NCBI RefSeq assembly: GCF_030691135.1
Contig: NZ_JAUYFA010000039.1
Span: 62,001-126,000 of the forward strand
Length of the DNA stretch: 64,000 nt
Source of the DNA: Phreatobacter sp.
GTDB lineage: Bacteria > Pseudomonadota > Alphaproteobacteria > Rhizobiales > Phreatobacteraceae
Reading direction: 5' to 3'
Every line of letters starts with the position of its first letter. Position 1 is the stretch's first letter. The position numbers and the translations under genes are program-made. The notes under the pieces were generated by a model that worked only from the letters and a program-made list of their open reading frames with translations, did not search any database and was not told where the DNA came from. This document shows, one piece after another, positions 61,552 through 64,000 of the stretch.

Positions 61552-62420
61552 GCGAGAAGCCGCCTGACGCTGGTGACCTCGCCGTAGGACTTGTCGCGGA
61601 TTCGGGCGATCGCGCCGCTGAGCGGCTCCGTCACCACCATCATGTGATGGCCGTTGGCGTGGAGCAGGGAGTCGGGACCGGCGACGATGCCCACATGCCC
61701 CTTCCAGAAGACGAGGTCACCCCGTCTGAGGGCGGTCACATCACCGTCGAAGGCAACGGTGTCGCCGACGGCCTTCTCCTGCATGTCGGTATCGCGCGGC
61801 ACCGCGATGCCACAGGCCTCCAGCGCTGTCTGCACCAGGCCGGAGCAATCGATGCCGAGGCTGGTGCGGCCGGCCCACAGATAGGGCGTGCCGAGGTAGC
61901 TCTCGGCCACCGCGACGAAGTCGCTCGCGACCCGGTCGAGCGGTTCAACATGGGCCGCGATGACATGCGCCCCCGTGTCCGTCACCGCGAATTCGCTGGT
62001 CTCCCGCTCGATGGTCAGGCGGCTGTTGCGGTGGATCAGCCAGTTCGGCGGCAGCTTGATGCTCGGGCCGGGATAGAGATGGGTGCGGGCCACGGCGACC
62101 CGGTGCGTGGCCGGCGCCCGGCGCGGCCTGAAGGCCGGCGAGACGGCATAGCCGACATAGCCGTCGCGGGCCGACTGCACATAGGCGAAGCCGGCCTCGT
62201 CCTCATAGAGCACCGCCTCCTCGCCGTAGAGCAGCTCGCTGTCGCGGGCGGCATTGACGACGCGCGACGGCGCGAGCGGCACCACCGGCAGTTCGACGCG
62301 GACGGCACGGCCCTCGACGAAGCGTGCGCTGTCGACCCGGCCCTCCAGATGGGCGGCGGCGAGGTCGGCACGGGCCGGGGTCAGGCGGCGGTCGAGACCG
62401 GGAGGCAGGGCAAAGGTCAT
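61548..62420 (-). CDS. NlpC/P60 family cell-wall peptidase with SH3-like N-domain
   Basis: A 290-residue protein. A two-part SH3-like segment (about 40-160, with SELLYGEEAVLYEDEAGFAYVQSARDGYVGY) precedes the NlpC/P60 peptidase domain, with catalytic C192 (GIDCSGLVQ), H242 (KGHVGIV) and a third polar residue at H254 (HANG). Such enzymes cleave peptide stems of peptidoglycan, D-Glu-diaminopimelate bonds. There is no obvious signal peptide, so a cytoplasmic recycling role or non-classical export is possible. ATG 62420 has a weak ribosome-binding site. Confidence 0.9.
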   Translation of the reverse strand: MTFALPPGLDRRLTPARADLAAAHLEGRVDSARFVEGRAVRVELPVVPLAPSRVVNAARDSELLYGEEAVLYEDEAGFAYVQSARDGYVGYAVSPAFRPRRAPATHRVAVARTHLYPGPSIKLPPNWLIHRNSRLTIERETSEFAVTDTGAHVIAAHVEPLDRVASDFVAVAESYLGTPYLWAGRTSLGIDCSGLVQTALEACGIAVPRDTDMQEKAVGDTVAFDGDVTALRRGDLVFWKGHVGIVAGPDSLLHANGHHMMVVTEPLSGAIARIRDKSYGEVTSVRRLLA

Positions 62421-62453
62421 GGCGATCAGGCTAGCATGAGGGCGGTTAACGGC

Positions 62454-62804
62454 TCAGGGCGGCAGCAGGCCGGCATGTTCGGAGACGAGATCGCCCAGCC
62501 TTTCGACCGCGAGCGCGCCCTTCACCGTACGTTGGATGACCACGTCCCGCCGGTCGTTCTCGTCGCGGCGGCGCGAGACGAGCTCGAGCTTGCCCATACT
62601 GTCGAGGGCGCGGGTGATGACCGGCTTGGTGACGCCGAGCTTGCGGGCGAGATCGCGGACGTGATGGGGCGGCGGCTCGAGATAGATGGTGAGCAGGATG
62701 GCGAGCTGGCGCGAGGAGAGATCGGGTTCGCCGTCGCGCACCAGGGCCAGCGACACGTCGTGCATCAGCTTCATCGCCTGGGACGGGCGCAACGCGACGG
62801 CCAT
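62454..62804 (-). CDS. MarR family winged-helix regulator
   Basis: About 116 residues from the ATG at 62804, giving MAVALRPSQAMKLMHDVSLALVRDG, with a winged helix (about 24-95) containing LSSRQLAILLTIYLEPPPHHVRDLARKLGVTKPVITRALDSMGKLELV. An in-frame ATG at 62894 would add 30 residues with three cysteines; this is possible but it leaves only 32 bp to the divergent gene. It is 33 bp from the NlpC/P60 start on the same strand and may be co-transcribed with it. Confidence 0.85.
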   Translation of the reverse strand: MAVALRPSQAMKLMHDVSLALVRDGEPDLSSRQLAILLTIYLEPPPHHVRDLARKLGVTKPVITRALDSMGKLELVSRRRDENDRRDVVIQRTVKGALAVERLGDLVSEHAGLLPP

Positions 62805-62926
62805 GGGATACGCTACCGGAAGACACTCGGGACAACTCGTTTCGGACCCGTAGTAAAAGGCCCCGCGGCCCACTGTGCAAGCGCCATCCGCCATGGCATG
62901 AGGCGAGAGTTAACCCGGAGCGCCCT

Positions 62927-63400
62927 GTGGTCGCCGACCTCGCCACGCTGACGACCATGGCCCTCGCCGCCTTCACCGCCGCCACCCTCCTGCCGGGAGG
63001 ATCGGAAGCGGTCTTCGTCGCGCTCCTCGCCGCCGGCACGTCCAGCCCCTTCGCGCTGTTCCTCGTCGCGGCCATCGCCAATACGGCCGGCGGCATGACG
63101 AGCTGGTGGATCGGCACGCAGATCGCCCGCGGCGCCGACAGCGAGCGCGGCCATGCCTGGATGCGGCGGTTCCGGCTGCCGCCCGAAAGCTTCGCCCGCG
63201 CCACGCGGCTGTTCACCCGATACGGCTGGGCGACCCTGCTGCTGTGCTGGCTGCCGGTCATCGGCGACCCCATTACCCTCGTCGCCGGCATGGCGCGCTA
63301 TCCCGCCCTGCCGACGGCGCTGATCACGGGCCTCGCCCGCACGTTGCGCTATGCCGCAGTCTGGGCGGCGGCGGCCGGGATCATCGCCTGGTGGAGCTGA
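62927..63400 (+). CDS. YqaA/DedA-like small membrane protein
   Basis: A 157-residue membrane protein with about four spans, including FTAATLLPGGSEAVFVALLAAG and IANTAGGMTSWWIG, then RLFTRYGWATLLLCWLPVIGDPITLVAGMARY. These fit YqaA-type members of the SNARE-associated/DedA superfamily. The GTG start at 62927 has CGGAG 6 nt upstream. It is divergent from the MarR gene, and its role (perhaps envelope homeostasis or lipid carrier flipping) is inferred from the family. Confidence 0.86.
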   Translation: MVADLATLTTMALAAFTAATLLPGGSEAVFVALLAAGTSSPFALFLVAAIANTAGGMTSWWIGTQIARGADSERGHAWMRRFRLPPESFARATRLFTRYGWATLLLCWLPVIGDPITLVAGMARYPALPTALITGLARTLRYAAVWAAAAGIIAWWS

Positions 63401-63494
63401 CCGGACGGCGCCCATCCGCGCCGCCGCCCCTGTACCTCACCGGTGAAATGCACTAATCACGGCGCATTCCCCGTGACTGCGAGAGGCTATCGCG

Positions 63495-64000
63495 ATGCAG
63501 ACCTACGACAGGCTCGTCACCGTCTTCGGCGGTTCGGGATTCGTCGGCCGACATGTCGTGCGTGCCCTCGCCAAACGCGGCTTCCGGATCCGCGTCGCTG
63601 TCCGCCGTCCCGATCTCGCCGGTCATCTGCAGCCGCTCGGCGCGGTGGGGCAGATCCATGCCGTGCAGGCCAACCTGCGCTATCCCGATTCGGTCCGCCA
63701 GGCGGTGATGGGCTCCGAGATCGTCATCAACTGCGTCGGCATCCTCTTCGAGACCGGCCGGCAGAAATTCGATTCCGTCCAGGCCCGCGGTGCCGCGACC
63801 GTCGCCAAGGCGGCGGCGGAGGCGGGCGCCCGCCTCATCCACCTCTCGGCCATCGGCGCCGATGCGGACAGCACCGCGCTCTATGCACGCACCAAGGCGG
63901 CCGGCGAGGCCGCCGTGCTGAGCGAAGTCCCCGACGCGGTGATCCTGCGGCCCTCCATCGTCTTCGGACCGGAGGATGATTTCTTCAACCGCTTCGCCGG
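63495..64000 (+). CDS. NDUFA9-like atypical short-chain dehydrogenase (3' truncated by window)
   Basis: The first 168 codons of a gene that runs off the right edge. The ATG at 63495 has GAGAGG upstream. The N-terminal Rossmann motif is VTVFGGSGFVGRHVVRALA, followed by RVAVRRPD, NCVGILFETG and LIHLSAIGAD, then ARTKAAGEAAV with the YxxxK remnant (YARTK) and ILRPSIVFGPEDDFFNRFA. This matches bacterial relatives of the complex I subunit NDUFA9/39 kDa, which bind NADPH. The function in bacteria is uncertain; it may assist complex I or quinone metabolism. Confidence 0.9.
   Translation, partial: MQTYDRLVTVFGGSGFVGRHVVRALAKRGFRIRVAVRRPDLAGHLQPLGAVGQIHAVQANLRYPDSVRQAVMGSEIVINCVGILFETGRQKFDSVQARGAATVAKAAAEAGARLIHLSAIGADADSTALYARTKAAGEAAVLSEVPDAVILRPSIVFGPEDDFFNRFA

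Overview
The window is about 64 kb of dense, high-GC chromosome from an alphaproteobacterium, most likely of the order Hyphomicrobiales (Rhizobiales). The evidence is the gene content and the control signals: rpsT beside dnaA, a CcrM-type GANTC methyltransferase, a CtrA-like box upstream of dnaA, a LysR/DUF1127 divergent pair, a CIRCE-controlled groESL operon and an RpoE-ChrR type ECF system. The genus cannot be fixed from sequence reading alone. I see no prophage, insertion sequence, integron or CRISPR array.

Layout. 1-4.6 kb: start of a flippase-like gene, a periplasmic parvulin, secA and tRNA-Ala(CGC). 4.7-10.5 kb: DUF2177, then two divergent operons around an ECF sigma/ChrR pair. One carries sigma, ChrR, DUF1295 and a CFA-synthase-like enzyme; the other carries an FAD oxidoreductase and DUF1365. 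Both start from near-identical ECF promoters, so they look like one membrane-lipid oxidative-stress regulon. 10.5-17 kb: AraC and GbsR/MarR regulators, tRNA-Lys(CUU), a ROK kinase, leuA with a leucine-rich leader peptide, a ParA-like ATPase and a DMT permease. 17-24.3 kb: replication and housekeeping block (rpsT, rhodanese, dnaA, secreted protein, dnaN, folD, grpE, TRIC-family channel). 24.3-28 kb: a GIY-YIG nuclease gene boxed in by palindromic repeat doublets, hisS with an internal low-GC patch, and two exported proteins. 28-34.5 kb: gshA, LysR and DUF1127, a TauE/SafE-DMT pair, a thioesterase and a MarR regulator. 34.6-36.9 kb: groES-groEL with CIRCE and a duplicated 3' end. 37-43.6 kb: a TRAP transporter (P-Q-M) and an ABC efflux operon (adaptor, permease, ATPase). 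43.6-50.6 kb: ccrM, a zinc metallopeptidase, a NarL-type regulator, a trypsin-like protease, an M3 peptidase and a NUDIX hydrolase. 50.5-58.5 kb: hydantoinase, hydantoin racemase, and a Yej-type peptide ABC importer whose operon contains an embedded PIN-toxin/antitoxin pair, followed by a 2-hydroxyacid dehydrogenase. 58.6-64 kb: a chemotaxis receptor, a DsbA-like protein, an NlpC/P60 hydrolase, a MarR regulator, a small membrane protein and the start of an NDUFA9-like protein.

How the parts work together. Cell-cycle elements (dnaA, dnaN, ccrM, CtrA box, GANTC sites) and protein-quality elements (groESL, grpE, secA, parvulin, peptidases) dominate. Many operons are coupled by 4-bp ATGA or GTGA overlaps. 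The observations most worth following are: the AT-richer mosaic segment inside hisS; a family of 36-bp palindromes always found as inverted doublets, two of which flank the GIY-YIG gene; the paired ECF promoters defining a lipid-modification regulon whose ChrR lacks its N-terminal cysteine ligands; and the toxin-antitoxin pair translationally coupled into the peptide-importer operon.
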